From Pseudoramibacter alactolyticus (GTDB lineage Bacteria; Bacillota; Clostridia; Eubacteriales; Eubacteriaceae): DNA of 64,000 nt. Of the stretch, positions 16,363 to 25,146 are shown piece by piece. The notes beneath the pieces were generated by a model. The model made no database searches, was not told where the DNA came from, and saw nothing but the letters and a program-made list of their open reading frames with translations. The stretch lies in assembly GCF_050908235.1 (NCBI RefSeq), contig NZ_CP194340.1. One strand, written 5' to 3'. Position numbers and translations under genes: made by a program. Numbering within the stretch: position 1 is the first letter of the stretch; every line of letters begins with the position of its first letter.

Positions 16363-17116
16363 GTCTTCTCCGCCTTTCTTTAATCAAATGCATGGCCCCC
16401 ATTCCCATGGCCGATTTCACACCCACACCGGAAAATTCGCCGAATTCTGCCAGCATCCGCGCGTATTTCGCCATGGCAGAAGCGCCCTTCACCTTGATGG
16501 TCACCGTGCCCATAAAAGCGGGGATCGCCATGCCTTCCATTGGAAATTTCACGCTTCGCAAACGGTATTGAACGATCTCGCTTTCCCGGCACAATTGTTC
16601 CAGCGTCTTTTCATCCGCCATCTCAATCATATCGTTCGAAGCGCTGTATTTTTGCATCAGGCTCTGAAAGATCAGCCGCACATCCGGAAAAATCTGATAA
16701 CGCCCGCTTTGTTTAAACGCTGTCGCCGATTGAAAGGCCATGTGCAAATAGCGGCTGTAATCCCTTTGATAAAAATGCGCCAATAATTTTTCTTGGGGTA
16801 TTTCCCGATAGGCGCGGCTCAAAACCGAAATCTTCATCGGCTTGCCGGTCAGTTCAAATTCTGAGACGTTCCGCGATAAAATCGGTTGAATAATTTGCTC
16901 ATTCGCCCTTTGATTGGTCGTTCGAATATGCCACCGCCACTGCCCGTCTTCGCGCAAAAGGCACTGACTATAAGGATGGCGCCGCTGCCGGTGCAGGGCC
17001 TGGGCATCGTCCGAAGCGATCCATTCCATCAAAACGCCCTGCAAATTAGACGATTGATAATAACCAAAATTCGGACTGTCGGCTTTTAAATCTAAAATGA
17101 GTTCTGATAACATCAT
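16352..17116 (-). CDS. cas6: Cas6 pre-crRNA endoribonuclease
   Basis: 254 residues with the double RAMP fold. Visible features are the early strand LSELILDLKAD, a middle LLAHFYQRDY and the C-terminal Gly-rich loop FSGVGVKSAMGMGAM that binds the repeat. Cas6 cuts within the repeat to leave the 8-nt ACGGAGAC handle. It is the first gene of the operon; the promoter region is at 17117-17173. MM at the start leaves a three-base choice of start codon. Confidence 0.9.
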   Translation of the reverse strand: MMLSELILDLKADSPNFGYYQSSNLQGVLMEWIASDDAQALHRQRRHPYSQCLLREDGQWRWHIRTTNQRANEQIIQPILSRNVSEFELTGKPMKISVLSRAYREIPQEKLLAHFYQRDYSRYLHMAFQSATAFKQSGRYQIFPDVRLIFQSLMQKYSASNDMIEMADEKTLEQLCRESEIVQYRLRSVKFPMEGMAIPAFMGTVTIKVKGASAMAKYARMLAEFGEFSGVGVKSAMGMGAMHLIKERRRRHES

Positions 17117-17145
17117 TTCTCACATCTTTCCTTTAGGTTAATAAC

Positions 17146-17173
17146 ATTTTAACATAAACGGTTTGCAATGAAA
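17146..17173 (-). promoter_or_regulatory. Possible promoter of the cas operon
   Basis: The reverse strand reads TTTCAT, 16 bases, TAAAAT, leading into cas6 about 30 bases away. The -35 is only partly conserved. Confidence 0.4.
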
Positions 17174-17260
17174 TATAAATTTAATTTTTTGAATTACTGC
17201 TCGTTTTTTCTCATGTTTCCTCATTTTTTCTCAATTTTACGAAGTCTCCTCTTCGCCCAC

Positions 17261-17283
17261 AAAAAAACAGACCCGAAGGTCTG
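17261..17283 (-). terminator. Terminator after tRNA-Thr
   Basis: CAGACC-TTCG-GGTCTG followed by TTTTTTT on the minus strand: a short stem with a stable UUCG loop, 12 bases after the tRNA CCA end. Confidence 0.85.
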
Positions 17284-17295
17284 CGATCTTTTAAC

Positions 17296-17371
17296 TGGAG
17301 CCTTTGACCAGATTCGAACTGGTGACCCCCACCTTACCACGGTGGTGCTCTACCAACTGAGCTACAAAGGC
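17296..17371 (-). tRNA. tRNA-Thr (GGU anticodon)
   Basis: A complete cloverleaf on the minus strand: acceptor GCCTTTG/CAAAGGC, D arm GCTC...GAGC, anticodon stem CCACC/GGTGG with loop GTGGTAA (anticodon GGT), and T arm with GTTCGAATC. CCA is encoded at 17296-17298. Confidence 0.95.
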
Positions 17372-17393
17372 GCGCGTTATAAATTTAAAAAAA

Positions 17394-17478
17394 TGGTGGG
17401 GAAAGATGGATTCGAACCATCGTAGACTCAGTCAACGGATTTACAGTCCGCCCCCTTTAGCCACTCGGGCATTTCCCC
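17394..17478 (-). tRNA. tRNA-Tyr (GUA anticodon)
   Basis: A class II tRNA with long variable arm on the minus strand: acceptor GGGGAAA/TTTCCCC, anticodon loop CTGTAAA (GTA), T loop GTTCGAATC, CCA encoded at 17394-17396. It lies 22 bases upstream of tRNA-Thr and is probably co-transcribed with it. Confidence 0.95.
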
Positions 17479-17538
17479 ATGTTTTCGGAACTTCTATATC
17501 ATACCCAACCCGTCCCCCAAAGTCAAGCACAATTCGCC

Positions 17539-17580
17539 AAAAAATAAAAAAACGGGAGGCCGACGACGGCCGGCCTCCCA
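17539..17580 (-). terminator. Terminator after transaldolase
   Basis: GGGAGGCC (17554) pairs with GGCCTCCC (17572). On the minus strand the stem is followed by a T-rich run. It lies just after the stop of the fsa/tal gene. Confidence 0.8.
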
Positions 17581-17588
17581 GGGGCTGC

Positions 17589-18242
17589 TCATTCGCCGAA
17601 GACGGCGATATAGTCTTTCTTGAAGTTTTCGATGCCGCGGTCGGTCAGCGGATGGGCGATCATCTGGTCGATCACCTTCATCGGCACGGTGCAGATGTCG
17701 GCCCCGGCGGCCGCGCAGTCGACGACGTGCATCGGGTGGCGCACCGACGCGGCGATGATTTCCGTGTCGATGCCCTGCACGTCAAAAATTTCCGCGATGT
17801 TCACCACCAGCTCGACCCCGTCGGTGGCAATATCGTCCAGACGGCCGAGAAACGGCGACACATAGGCCGCGCCCGCCATGGCCGCAAGCAGCGCCTGGCC
17901 GGCGGAGAAAATCAGGGTGACGTTGCAGCGAATGCCTTCGGCCGAGAGCACCTTGGTGGCCTTGAGCCCTTCGGCGGTCATCGGGATCTTCACCACCATG
18001 TTCGGGTGAATCTTCGCGATTTCGCGCCCCTCGGCGATCATGCCCTCGGCGTCGGTGGTCGTCGCCTTCACTTCGCCGGAAATTGGCCCGTCGACAATCG
18101 ACGTGATTTCCTTGATGACTTCGTTAAAATCGCGGCCTTCCTTGGCGATCAGCGACGGGTTCGTCGTGACCCCGCAGATCACACCCATGTCGTTGGCTTT
18201 GCGGATGGCGTCCACATTGGCCGTATCCAGGAAAAATTTCAT
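17589..18242 (-). CDS. Transaldolase / fructose-6-phosphate aldolase family
   Basis: 217 residues, the size of the short TalC/FSA-type transaldolases. MKFFLDTANVDAIRKAN opens the barrel, GVTTNPSLIAKEG is the family signature, and the Schiff-base Lys sits in MVVKIPMTAEG. It transfers a dihydroxyacetone unit in the non-oxidative pentose phosphate pathway. It follows the two transketolase subunits and HPr, so the set is probably one sugar-phosphate operon. Whether it acts as transaldolase or fructose-6-phosphate aldolase cannot be told from sequence alone. Confidence 0.92.
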   Translation of the reverse strand: MKFFLDTANVDAIRKANDMGVICGVTTNPSLIAKEGRDFNEVIKEITSIVDGPISGEVKATTTDAEGMIAEGREIAKIHPNMVVKIPMTAEGLKATKVLSAEGIRCNVTLIFSAGQALLAAMAGAAYVSPFLGRLDDIATDGVELVVNIAEIFDVQGIDTEIIAASVRHPMHVVDCAAAGADICTVPMKVIDQMIAHPLTDRGIENFKKDYIAVFGE

Positions 18243-18339
18243 AATACACGCTCCTCTTTATCTTTAAATTCTCGCCCCGATCGGCGATTTTGGCACAATT
18301 TAAAACGGCTGCGGCCGAAACCGGAACCGTTTTTCTGTT

Positions 18340-19275
18340 TTACTTGCGGGCGATGGCCGCTTTGGCCGCCGCCGCGATATGCTCCGCGGTAAGACCGTAA
18401 TGTTCGAGCACCTCCAGAGCCTTGCCGGACTGGCCGAATGCGTCGTCGATGCCGACCTTCTCCACCGGGGCGGGCGCCGTTTCCGCCAGCACTTCGCACA
18501 CGGCGCCGGCGAGCCCGCCGATGACGGAATGTTCCTCCGCGGTGACGATGGCGCCGGTTTCCTTCGCCGCCGCTGCGATCGCGTCGCGGTCGATGGGCTT
18601 GACGGAGCCCATATTGAGCACCCGGGCGCTGATGCCGTCGGCGGCCAGGCGTTCGGCGGCGTCGAGGGCGCGTTCCACCATCAGCCCGATGGCCATGATG
18701 GTGACGTCGCTGCCTTCGCGCAGGGTCACGGCCTTGCCCAGCTCAAACCGGTAATCCTCCGGCAGAATCACATTGGTGGCCAGACGGCCGAGGCGGATAT
18801 AGACCGGCCCGTCGATGGCGATGGCCGCGTCCATCATGCGTCTGGTTTCAACGGCGTCCGCCGGGACGAGCACCGTCATGTTGGGCAGCACGCGCATCAG
18901 CGCAATGTCTTCCACCGACTGGTGGGAGCCGCCGTCTTCCCCGACGGAAACGCCGGAATGGGTGCAGGCCACCTTCACGTTGAGTTTGGAATAGCAGATG
19001 CTGTTGCGGATGATTTCGAAGGCGCGGCCGGCGCCGAAAATGGCAAAGGTGCTGGCGAAGGGAATTTTGCCCGTCGTCGAGATCCCGGCGGCCATGCCCA
19101 TCAGGTCGCATTCGGCGATCCCGGCGTTAAAATGGCGGTCCGAGAAGGCTTTCTTGAAGGTGCCGGTTTTGGTCGCGCCGGACAGGTCGGCGTCGAACAC
19201 GACGATATCCGGATTTTCTTTGCCGAGCTCCGCTAAATAATTACCGTAAGTTTCTCTTGTCGCTTGTTTTTCCAT
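18340..19275 (-). CDS. Transketolase, C-terminal subunit
   Basis: 311 residues, corresponding to the pyrimidine-binding and C-terminal domains of transketolase. EDGGSHQSVEDIALMR is the signature, and VVFDADLSGATKT and VYIRLGR are further matches. It works with the N-terminal subunit encoded 30 bases upstream to move two-carbon units between sugar phosphates using thiamine diphosphate. The ATG at 19275 has AAGGAG upstream. Split transketolases are common in Clostridia. Confidence 0.93.
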   Translation of the reverse strand: MEKQATRETYGNYLAELGKENPDIVVFDADLSGATKTGTFKKAFSDRHFNAGIAECDLMGMAAGISTTGKIPFASTFAIFGAGRAFEIIRNSICYSKLNVKVACTHSGVSVGEDGGSHQSVEDIALMRVLPNMTVLVPADAVETRRMMDAAIAIDGPVYIRLGRLATNVILPEDYRFELGKAVTLREGSDVTIMAIGLMVERALDAAERLAADGISARVLNMGSVKPIDRDAIAAAAKETGAIVTAEEHSVIGGLAGAVCEVLAETAPAPVEKVGIDDAFGQSGKALEVLEHYGLTAEHIAAAAKAAIARK

Positions 19276-19305
19276 TCGGTTGTTACTCCTTGTTCGAAAA
19301 TCCGA

Positions 19306-20112
19306 TTATGCCAGATCCTTCAGCGCCTGCGCCACCTCTTCGGCGTTCGGGCCCTTGCCGTGCCAGCCGACCTGGTTTTCCATGAAGGAGACGCCCTTGC
19401 CCTTCACCGTTTTGCAGACGAGCACGGAGGGCTTATCGGTACAGGCTTCGGCCTGTGCCAGCGCGCCACGCAGCTGATCGAAGTCGTTGCCGTCGGCCAC
19501 GTTGATCACATTCCAGCCGAAGGCCGCAAATTTTTCGTCGATGGGATAGGGGCTCATGACGTCGGTAATCGGACCGTCGATCTGCAGGTTGTTGTTGTCC
19601 ACAAAAGCGGTCAGGTTCGATAGGCCGTAATGGGCTGCGGCCATGGCCGCCTCCCAGACGATACCCTCTTCGATTTCGCCGTCGCCGAGCAGGGCATAGG
19701 TGCGCCAGCCGGCTCCGTCGATCTTCGCGCCCAGCGCCATGCCGACCGCCGTGGAGAAACCCTGGCCCAGCGATCCGGTGGACATGTCCACCCCCGGCAC
19801 GTGATCCATGGCCGGGTGCCCCTGGAGCATCGCCCCCAATTGTCTTAAATGATCGAGCTCTTCTTTGGGGAAGAAGCCCCTTTCGGCCAGCGTGGCATAA
19901 AGCACCGGCGCCGCATGCCCCTTGGACAGCACAAAGCGGTCGCGGTCCGCCTTTTTCGGATCCCCCGGATCCACATTCATCTTTTCATAATAAAGCAGGG
20001 TCAAAATTTCCACCGCGGACAGCGATCCGCCGGGATGCCCGGAGGCCGCTTTCCCAATGCTTTTAACGATGTCTCTGCGAATTTCCTTTGCAATAGGTTT
20101 CAGATCTGCCAT
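19306..20112 (-). CDS. Transketolase, N-terminal subunit
   Basis: 268 residues. It holds the thiamine-diphosphate site: ASGHPGGSLSAVEILT, GSLGQGFSTAVGMALG and GDGEIEEGIVWEAAM, with DNNNLQIDG closing the ThDP motif. The start chosen is ATG at 20112, directly after AAGGAGCATTTT. An upstream ATG at 20148 adds 12 residues without a ribosome site. It lies between HPr and the C-terminal subunit, all leftward. Confidence 0.94.
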   Translation of the reverse strand: MADLKPIAKEIRRDIVKSIGKAASGHPGGSLSAVEILTLLYYEKMNVDPGDPKKADRDRFVLSKGHAAPVLYATLAERGFFPKEELDHLRQLGAMLQGHPAMDHVPGVDMSTGSLGQGFSTAVGMALGAKIDGAGWRTYALLGDGEIEEGIVWEAAMAAAHYGLSNLTAFVDNNNLQIDGPITDVMSPYPIDEKFAAFGWNVINVADGNDFDQLRGALAQAEACTDKPSVLVCKTVKGKGVSFMENQVGWHGKGPNAEEVAQALKDLA

Positions 20113-20168
20113 AAAATGCTCCTTCTTTTGCAATGCTTGCTGGTTCACGATCGCCGACGTCTACCCTT

Positions 20169-20447
20169 TTATTCTTCTTCGCCAAAGCCGTTTTCGGCCA
20201 AAGCGGCCAGCGCTTCAACCGCGGCCTCTTCGTCGTCGCCATTGGCAGTGATCACCATTTCGGTCCCCTTGGACAGCCCCATGGCCATCACCGAAATCAC
20301 CGATTTGGCATTGCCCACGCGGGTCTCGTCCCGTGCGTCCGCAATGGCAATATCCGATTCGAAAACGACGGCTTCCCGGCAAAAGTTGGCTGCCGGTCTC
20401 GCGTGAAGACCGGTTTTATTGATGATTTTAACGGTTTTGCTGTACAT
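20169..20447 (-). CDS. ptsH: HPr phosphocarrier protein
   Basis: 92 residues from MYSKTVKIINKTGLHARPA. His15 is the phosphorylation site for enzyme I, and AKSVISVMAMG contains Ser49, which corresponds to the regulatory Ser46 of Bacillus HPr. The second ATG is preferred because it gives canonical His15 numbering and nine-base spacing to GGGAG. A strong promoter lies upstream. Its phosphate partner in this window would be the EIICBA at 47729-49933. Confidence 0.9.
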   Translation of the reverse strand: MYSKTVKIINKTGLHARPAANFCREAVVFESDIAIADARDETRVGNAKSVISVMAMGLSKGTEMVITANGDDEEAAVEALAALAENGFGEEE

Positions 20448-20473
20448 AGCCATACTCCCTTTTCCTTTTGTTC

Positions 20474-20503
20474 ATTATACACTCCCCCCATTTTCACTGT
20501 CAA
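20474..20503 (-). promoter_or_regulatory. Strong promoter before HPr
   Basis: The reverse strand reads TTGACA, 18 bases, TATAAT: consensus at both hexamers. The ribosome site follows about 20 bases downstream. Confidence 0.85.
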
Positions 20504-20592
20504 AAGAATCGCACGGGGAAAGACGCACTTTTCTTTAATTTCCTTTTTGGATTTTAGTGAAATTATTTTCACGTTTTTTTCATCTGTTTATT

Positions 20593-21135
20593 TTAATGCG
20601 TGACGTCCGACTTGCGCAGCGCGTCCAGTTCTGTGAAGACCCCGCCTTCGATCTGATCGCCCAGACGATGGTGCTGCGCCGCCTCGCTGCCGCGGTCGGG
20701 CGCCGCCCCGCCGATCTCGCCCATCGCCCGGACCAGTTCCCGGGATGAGATGCGCACCGCGCCACTGCCCAGAACCATCTGCTGCACCGCGCCGTCGGAG
20801 GTCACCACTTCCACCAGGCGCCGGCTGCGGCGGCGCTTCTCCGGGGTATCGCCCAAAAGCTCCACCACGCGGCGCTCGATATAAGCGTCGGCGGTGATAT
20901 CCCGGCCGGTAAACACCACTGTGATCCCCAAGCGCTTTTCCTCCCGGGTCTTCGGGTCCTCCCGGGCATAGGCGTCGAAGACGAGCACGGTCTCGCAGCC
21001 CTTGAAACCACTGTAATTCGCCAGGCGATGGATCAGATCCTCTCGCTCATCCGCCAAATCGAAGACCGCCCGCTTTTCGAGCTCCGCATGCTGATAGATC
21101 ACGTTGTAGCCGTCGACGATCAAATAGCGGTTCAC
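20593..21135 (-). CDS. YacP-like NYN domain ribonuclease
   Basis: 180 residues. LIVDGYNVIYQ carries the first catalytic Asp of the NYN/PIN fold; VLVFDAYA, TADAYIERR and VVTSDGAVQQ add the later acidic residues. YacP (Rae1) of Bacillus is a ribosome-associated mRNA endonuclease. It is the last gene of the hisS-rlmL-rlmB operon, overlapping rlmB by four bases (ATGA). This neighbourhood with rlmB is conserved in Firmicutes. Confidence 0.9.
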   Translation of the reverse strand: MNRYLIVDGYNVIYQHAELEKRAVFDLADEREDLIHRLANYSGFKGCETVLVFDAYAREDPKTREEKRLGITVVFTGRDITADAYIERRVVELLGDTPEKRRRSRRLVEVVTSDGAVQQMVLGSGAVRISSRELVRAMGEIGGAAPDRGSEAAQHHRLGDQIEGGVFTELDALRKSDVTH

Positions 21136-21929
21136 GATTCGGCCCCGTGGCGCTGCCTGGCAGCCTCCGCCATCAGAATCCCCGCCGCCACCGAGGCGTT
21201 AAAGGAGTCGATGCTGCCGTAATTGGGGATCGATGCGGTAAAATCGCAGTGCTTTTTCACGTTGGGGCTGATGCCCTTGCCCTCGCTGCCGATGACCAGC
21301 GCGAGCTTTCCGGTGAAATCCCGGGTATAATAGGGCGCGCCGGCCATATCCGCGGCGGCCACCCAAAAGCCCTGGGCCTTGAGCGTCTCGAGGCAGCGGG
21401 CGAGATTGCCCACTTTCACCATGGACGTGGCGTTCATCGCGCCAGCCGAGGCCTTCATCGAAACGGCCGTCACCGAGGCGGATCGCCGGTCCGGAAAGAT
21501 CACCCCGTGAGCGCCGCAAAGGTTGGCCGAGCGCACGATCGCGCCGAAATTGTGGGGATCGAGCACATGGTCCATAACGACGACAAAGGCGTCTTCCCCC
21601 GCGGCCTCGGCCTTCGCGAGCACGGCCGAAAGCGACTGATAGGCAAAGGGGGCCGTCACCGCCGCAATGCCCTGGTGATGCCCGCCGTCGGCCAGAGCGG
21701 CAAGCTTCGCCTTGTCCACCGAGTGGACGATGATGCGCCGCTTCTTGGCCTGATCGATCAAATCGCCCAGCACGTGGTCGCGGTTGTCCTTCATCACGTA
21801 GAGCTTGTCGATCTGGCGGCCGGTGCGCAGGGCTTCCCGCACCGGATTTTTGCCGACGATCACAAAGGCATCGGCATTTTCGCCGCGCCCTTCCCGGGGC
21901 TTTGCGCCCGCGTTATGCTTTTGTTTCAT
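21132..21929 (-). CDS. rlmB: 23S rRNA 2'-O-methyltransferase, RlmB/TrmH (SPOUT) family
   Basis: 265 residues. The N-terminal substrate-binding part begins FVIVGKNPVREALRTG. The SPOUT knot motifs are VVMDHVLDPHNFGAIVRSANLCG, seen in two pieces, then LALVIGSEGKGISP and SIPNYGSIDSFNASVAAGI. The start used is the ATG at 21929 after GTGGAGG; a longer open frame to 22139 runs inside rlmL and is not used. It overlaps the rlmL end by 17 bases. Confidence 0.9.
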   Translation of the reverse strand: MKQKHNAGAKPREGRGENADAFVIVGKNPVREALRTGRQIDKLYVMKDNRDHVLGDLIDQAKKRRIIVHSVDKAKLAALADGGHHQGIAAVTAPFAYQSLSAVLAKAEAAGEDAFVVVMDHVLDPHNFGAIVRSANLCGAHGVIFPDRRSASVTAVSMKASAGAMNATSMVKVGNLARCLETLKAQGFWVAAADMAGAPYYTRDFTGKLALVIGSEGKGISPNVKKHCDFTASIPNYGSIDSFNASVAAGILMAEAARQRHGAES

Positions 21930-23139
21930 GGCGTTTGCCTCCACTCGTGCCGCCGGCCCTACCGGCGATGGCTTCCCGCCGGCCGCAGCGCGGCGGCAGC
22001 GGTCCGTAATACTGATAGCAATAGGTTTTGAGCATGCTGTTGTAAAGCTTGCGGTTTTTGGTCGCCCGGCGGCCGAAGGCGGCCTCAAACTCCGGATAGG
22101 CGGTGAGGATAAAATAAGACCAGTCGGGAAGTTTTTCAAAGGCGGCGCCCATCTCGCGGTAAAGCTTTTTCACCCCGGCGGCGTCCGACAGGCGCTCGCC
22201 ATAGGGCGGATTGGTCACGATCACGCCGTAGCGCCGCTTGGTGCACACCTGCTGAAAGGGCAGCTTCTGAAACGCCACCAGGTCTTCCACTCCGGCCATC
22301 CGGGCGTTCGAGCGTGCCTGTTTGAGAACCCGGCCGTCGATATCGCTGCCCAGCACGCGAAAGCCTTTGCCGTTTACGGCGCGCTCGGCCTCGGTGCGGG
22401 CCGCCTGCCACCGCTTCGGCCCGATCGCCGGCCACGCCTCGGAGACGAAGTGCCGCCGCATCCCCGGGGCAATGTTTTTGCCGATCATCGCCGCCTCGAT
22501 GACGATGGTACCCGAACCGCAAAGGGGATCGAGAAAGAAACGCTCCGGCTGCCAGCGGGAAAGCTTCACCAACGCCGCCGCCAGGGTCTCCTTCAGCGGG
22601 GCGCCGCCGGCATGGGCGCGGTAGCCCCGCTTGTTGAGCCCGCTGCCGCTGGTGTCCAGCGACAAAGTGACCACATCCTTCAAGATCTGAATATGGATGG
22701 GGTAGGCCGCGCCGTCCTCCGGGAACCAGCCGACCCGGTAATGGGCGCCCAGCCGCGAGGCCACGGCCTTCTTCACGATGCGCTGCCCGTCGGATTTTGA
22801 AAAGAGCTGCGACTTCACCGAGGTGATCTTCGCCGCGGGAAAGCACCCGTCCGCCGGAATCACCCTCTCCCAGGGCAGGGCGCGGGTCCCCTCGAACAGT
22901 TCGTCAAAGGTGGTCGCCTCGAAGCGGCCGATATCCCAAAGCAGCCGGTCCGCGCAGCGCAGCCAGAGATTCGCCCGGGGAACGGCCGCCGCATCCCCGA
23001 CAAAGTGGACCCGGCCGTTCTCCACCCCTTCGACGGCGTAGCCCAAGGCGGCCACCTCGTCCTTCACCAAACTTTCCAGGCCAAAGGCCGTCGTCGCCGT
23101 CAGGTGCAGCGGCCACGCCGCAAACTCATTCGCCGTCAA
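21913..23139 (-). CDS. THUMP-domain rRNA methyltransferase, RlmL/YpsC family
   Basis: 408 residues. The N-terminal THUMP region (FGLESLVKDEVAALGY, GFxS-type spacing) is followed by a Rossmann methyltransferase. FFLDPLCGSGTIVIEAAMI is the SAM loop and VIVTNPPYGERL the NPPY catalytic motif. It methylates a guanine in 23S rRNA (m2G in the E. coli homologue). The start is a TTG at 23139 overlapping the end of hisS; no better ATG is present near the first conserved strand. Confidence 0.9.
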   Translation of the reverse strand: MTANEFAAWPLHLTATTAFGLESLVKDEVAALGYAVEGVENGRVHFVGDAAAVPRANLWLRCADRLLWDIGRFEATTFDELFEGTRALPWERVIPADGCFPAAKITSVKSQLFSKSDGQRIVKKAVASRLGAHYRVGWFPEDGAAYPIHIQILKDVVTLSLDTSGSGLNKRGYRAHAGGAPLKETLAAALVKLSRWQPERFFLDPLCGSGTIVIEAAMIGKNIAPGMRRHFVSEAWPAIGPKRWQAARTEAERAVNGKGFRVLGSDIDGRVLKQARSNARMAGVEDLVAFQKLPFQQVCTKRRYGVIVTNPPYGERLSDAAGVKKLYREMGAAFEKLPDWSYFILTAYPEFEAAFGRRATKNRKLYNSMLKTYCYQYYGPLPPRCGRREAIAGRAGGTSGGKRHETKA

Positions 23140-24373
23140 AGGCCTTCACCGCTTCGTCCCGGCCGAACACCATGAACCCGGCGTAGCCCGCCGCCTCGCA
23201 GTGGCCGATCTGCTTGCCGAGCTTTTTCTTCTGGGTGATCAGGTTCACGCTGTAGCCCGCTTCCCGCAGCTCGTCGGCCTGAGCGATCACCGCGGCCATA
23301 TCGGCGTCCGCCCGGTGGAAAAGCGCCGCGCGCCGCTCCGTCTTTGCCGCGCCCGCTTCCCGTTCCATCAACAGGCCGACAATGCGTTCAAAACCGATGG
23401 AAAAGCCCACCGCCGGCACCGAGGTCTTGGTGTAACGGCCGATCATGTTGTCGTAGCGGCCGCCGCCGGCAATAGAATAGCCCACATCGCCCCAGCGCAC
23501 CTCAAACACCTGCCCGGTGTAATAACCCATGCCCCGGATCAGCGTGAAATCAAATTCGATGCGGTAACGCCCCGCCGCAAGAGCCGTCGTCGTTTCGATC
23601 ACCCGTTTCAGATCGGCCACGGCCGCGGCCCCATCCACCCGGTCATCGATATTGTCGAGGTTCACCTCGGCCACGGCGTCCACAAAATCGGATACCATCG
23701 CCGCGTCGTAGCCCTTTTCGGCCAGCTCCGCCTTCACGCCGTCGGTTCCGATCTTATCGGCCTTGTCGAGAGAGATGCACACCGAGCCCACATCCCCGGC
23801 ATTAAAGCCCGCCGCCGTGATGAAGGCCGTCAGCAGGCGCCGGTCGTTGACCTTGATCGTAAAATCGTCGAAGCCCGCCGCCATCAGCGCCTTGGCCGTG
23901 GTGGCAATGAGCTCGATCTCCGCCGTCACATCGGGGTCGCCGATGATGTCGATATCGCATTGCTTAAACGCGCGGAAGCGGCCCTTCTGGGGGCGTTCGG
24001 CGCGGAACACGTTGCCGATCTGAATCGCCTTGAAGGGCAGCTCCAGCTGCTCGGCGTTATTGGCATAAAACCGGGACAGCGGCAGGGTCAGATCGTAGCG
24101 CAGCCCTATGTCGCACAAATCCCGGCTGGTGGCGCCGGCCTTCGGGGCCAGCTTGTCCCCCCGCTTTAAAATCGTGAACAGCATCTTGAGGTTATCGCCG
24201 CCCTCGCTGCCGAGCAGCAGATCGATGTTTTCCAGCGCCGGGGTTTCGATCCGGGAAAATCCGTGGGCGCGGTAAATGCCCGCAATGGTCTGCTCCAGGT
24301 GATCCCGGACGCGCATTTCCGCCGGGAGAATATCGCGTGCGCCGCGAACCGGCTTCGAACTGATTTTTTCCAT
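23126..24373 (-). CDS. hisS: Histidyl-tRNA synthetase
   Basis: 415 residues, normal length. Class II motifs are seen: VRGARDILPAE and FSRIETPALEN at the start, RYDLTLPLSRF (motif 2 region), FRAERPQKGRFRAFKQCDIDIIG, and the HisRS signatures AAGRYRIEFDFTLIRGMGYY and GGGRYDNMIG. It charges tRNA-His. First gene of the operon with rlmL, rlmB and yacP. The leader lacks a recognisable T-box. Confidence 0.96.
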   Translation of the reverse strand: MEKISSKPVRGARDILPAEMRVRDHLEQTIAGIYRAHGFSRIETPALENIDLLLGSEGGDNLKMLFTILKRGDKLAPKAGATSRDLCDIGLRYDLTLPLSRFYANNAEQLELPFKAIQIGNVFRAERPQKGRFRAFKQCDIDIIGDPDVTAEIELIATTAKALMAAGFDDFTIKVNDRRLLTAFITAAGFNAGDVGSVCISLDKADKIGTDGVKAELAEKGYDAAMVSDFVDAVAEVNLDNIDDRVDGAAAVADLKRVIETTTALAAGRYRIEFDFTLIRGMGYYTGQVFEVRWGDVGYSIAGGGRYDNMIGRYTKTSVPAVGFSIGFERIVGLLMEREAGAAKTERRAALFHRADADMAAVIAQADELREAGYSVNLITQKKKLGKQIGHCEAAGYAGFMVFGRDEAVKAFDGE

Positions 24374-24471
24374 AAACTACCATCCTTATTTTTATTTTTT
24401 AAATTGCTGTTTTGATGCGATTGTCCGTCAGGCCTGCACCCGCCTCTGCGGCCGTGGCAGGAATAAGCCTA

Positions 24472-24500
24472 AGTGTATCATTTTCCCTTTTAAAGGGCAA
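24472..24500 (-). promoter_or_regulatory. Predicted hisS operon promoter
   Basis: The reverse strand reads TTGCCC, 17 bases, TACACT, about 100 bases before hisS. It lies back to back with the lspA promoter. Confidence 0.5.
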
Positions 24501-24513
24501 ACGCCGCCCGCGC

Positions 24514-24542
24514 TTTTCAAAAAAAAAGCCCCGTGCTATAAT
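24514..24542 (+). promoter_or_regulatory. Predicted lspA promoter
   Basis: TTTTCA, 17 bases, TATAAT, about 65 bases before lspA. Perfect -10 and 17-base spacing; the -35 is weaker. Confidence 0.65.
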
Positions 24543-24606
24543 GACAGCAGATTCCCGGGGCGGCCCGATGCCGCCTTGCATTTTTAACCCATGCGAAAGG
24601 ACCCTT

Positions 24607-25104
24607 ATGATTTTCTACCTCATCGCCTGCGCGATCATCATCGCGGCGGATCAGCTCACCAAGCTTCTGGCCGTTCATTTTCTCGCGCCCATCACCACGC
24701 TGCCGCTGATCCCCAAGGTCTTCCACCTGACTTATGTCGAAAACACCGGCGCCGCCTTCAGCCTGCTGGCCGGCCGTTCGGTCTTTCTGATCCTGCTGAC
24801 CGCCGTCCTGATCGCCGCCCTGATCGCCCTGCTGATCCGCCAGCACAAAACCCGGACCGCCCGGCCGCTCAACTTCGCGCTGACGATGGTCATCGGCGGG
24901 GCGCTGGGCAATCTGCTCGACCGGCTGCACTACGGCTACGTGGTCGATTTCTTCGACTGCCGCATCATCGGCTTCGCCGTCTTTAACGTCGCCGACTGCT
25001 TTGTGGTGGTCGGCTGCGTCCTGGTGGTAGCGAGCATCCTGCGCGCCCCCGGCCTCGCCGAGGAGCCGGACGCCCGCGAAAAAAAACGCCAGCCCCGCGC
25101 ATAG
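24607..25104 (+). CDS. lspA: Lipoprotein signal peptidase II
   Basis: 165 residues with four predicted membrane helices. Family motifs are IAADQLTKLL, YVENTGAAFSLL, GGALGNLLDRLHYGYVVDFFD (first catalytic Asp) and FAVFNVADCFVVVG (second catalytic Asp). It removes signal peptides from prolipoproteins such as the binding protein at 59003. The start at 24607 follows AAAGGACCC; a longer in-frame extension to 24412 crosses the promoter and is rejected. Confidence 0.95.
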   Translation: MIFYLIACAIIIAADQLTKLLAVHFLAPITTLPLIPKVFHLTYVENTGAAFSLLAGRSVFLILLTAVLIAALIALLIRQHKTRTARPLNFALTMVIGGALGNLLDRLHYGYVVDFFDCRIIGFAVFNVADCFVVVGCVLVVASILRAPGLAEEPDAREKKRQPRA

Positions 25105-25120
25105 GGCCTGGCGTTTTTTT
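25085..25120 (+). terminator. lspA terminator
   Basis: ACGCCAG ... CTGGCGT followed by TTTTTTT, overlapping the last codons of lspA. Confidence 0.8.
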
Positions 25121-25146
25121 ATGGCTTTTTTATTTTTATGCGCCGC

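Noticed and set aside
24374..24606. T-box riboswitch upstream of hisS
   Set aside because: No recognisable T-box core (AGGGTGG..ACCGCG type) or terminator/antiterminator pair was found in the leader.
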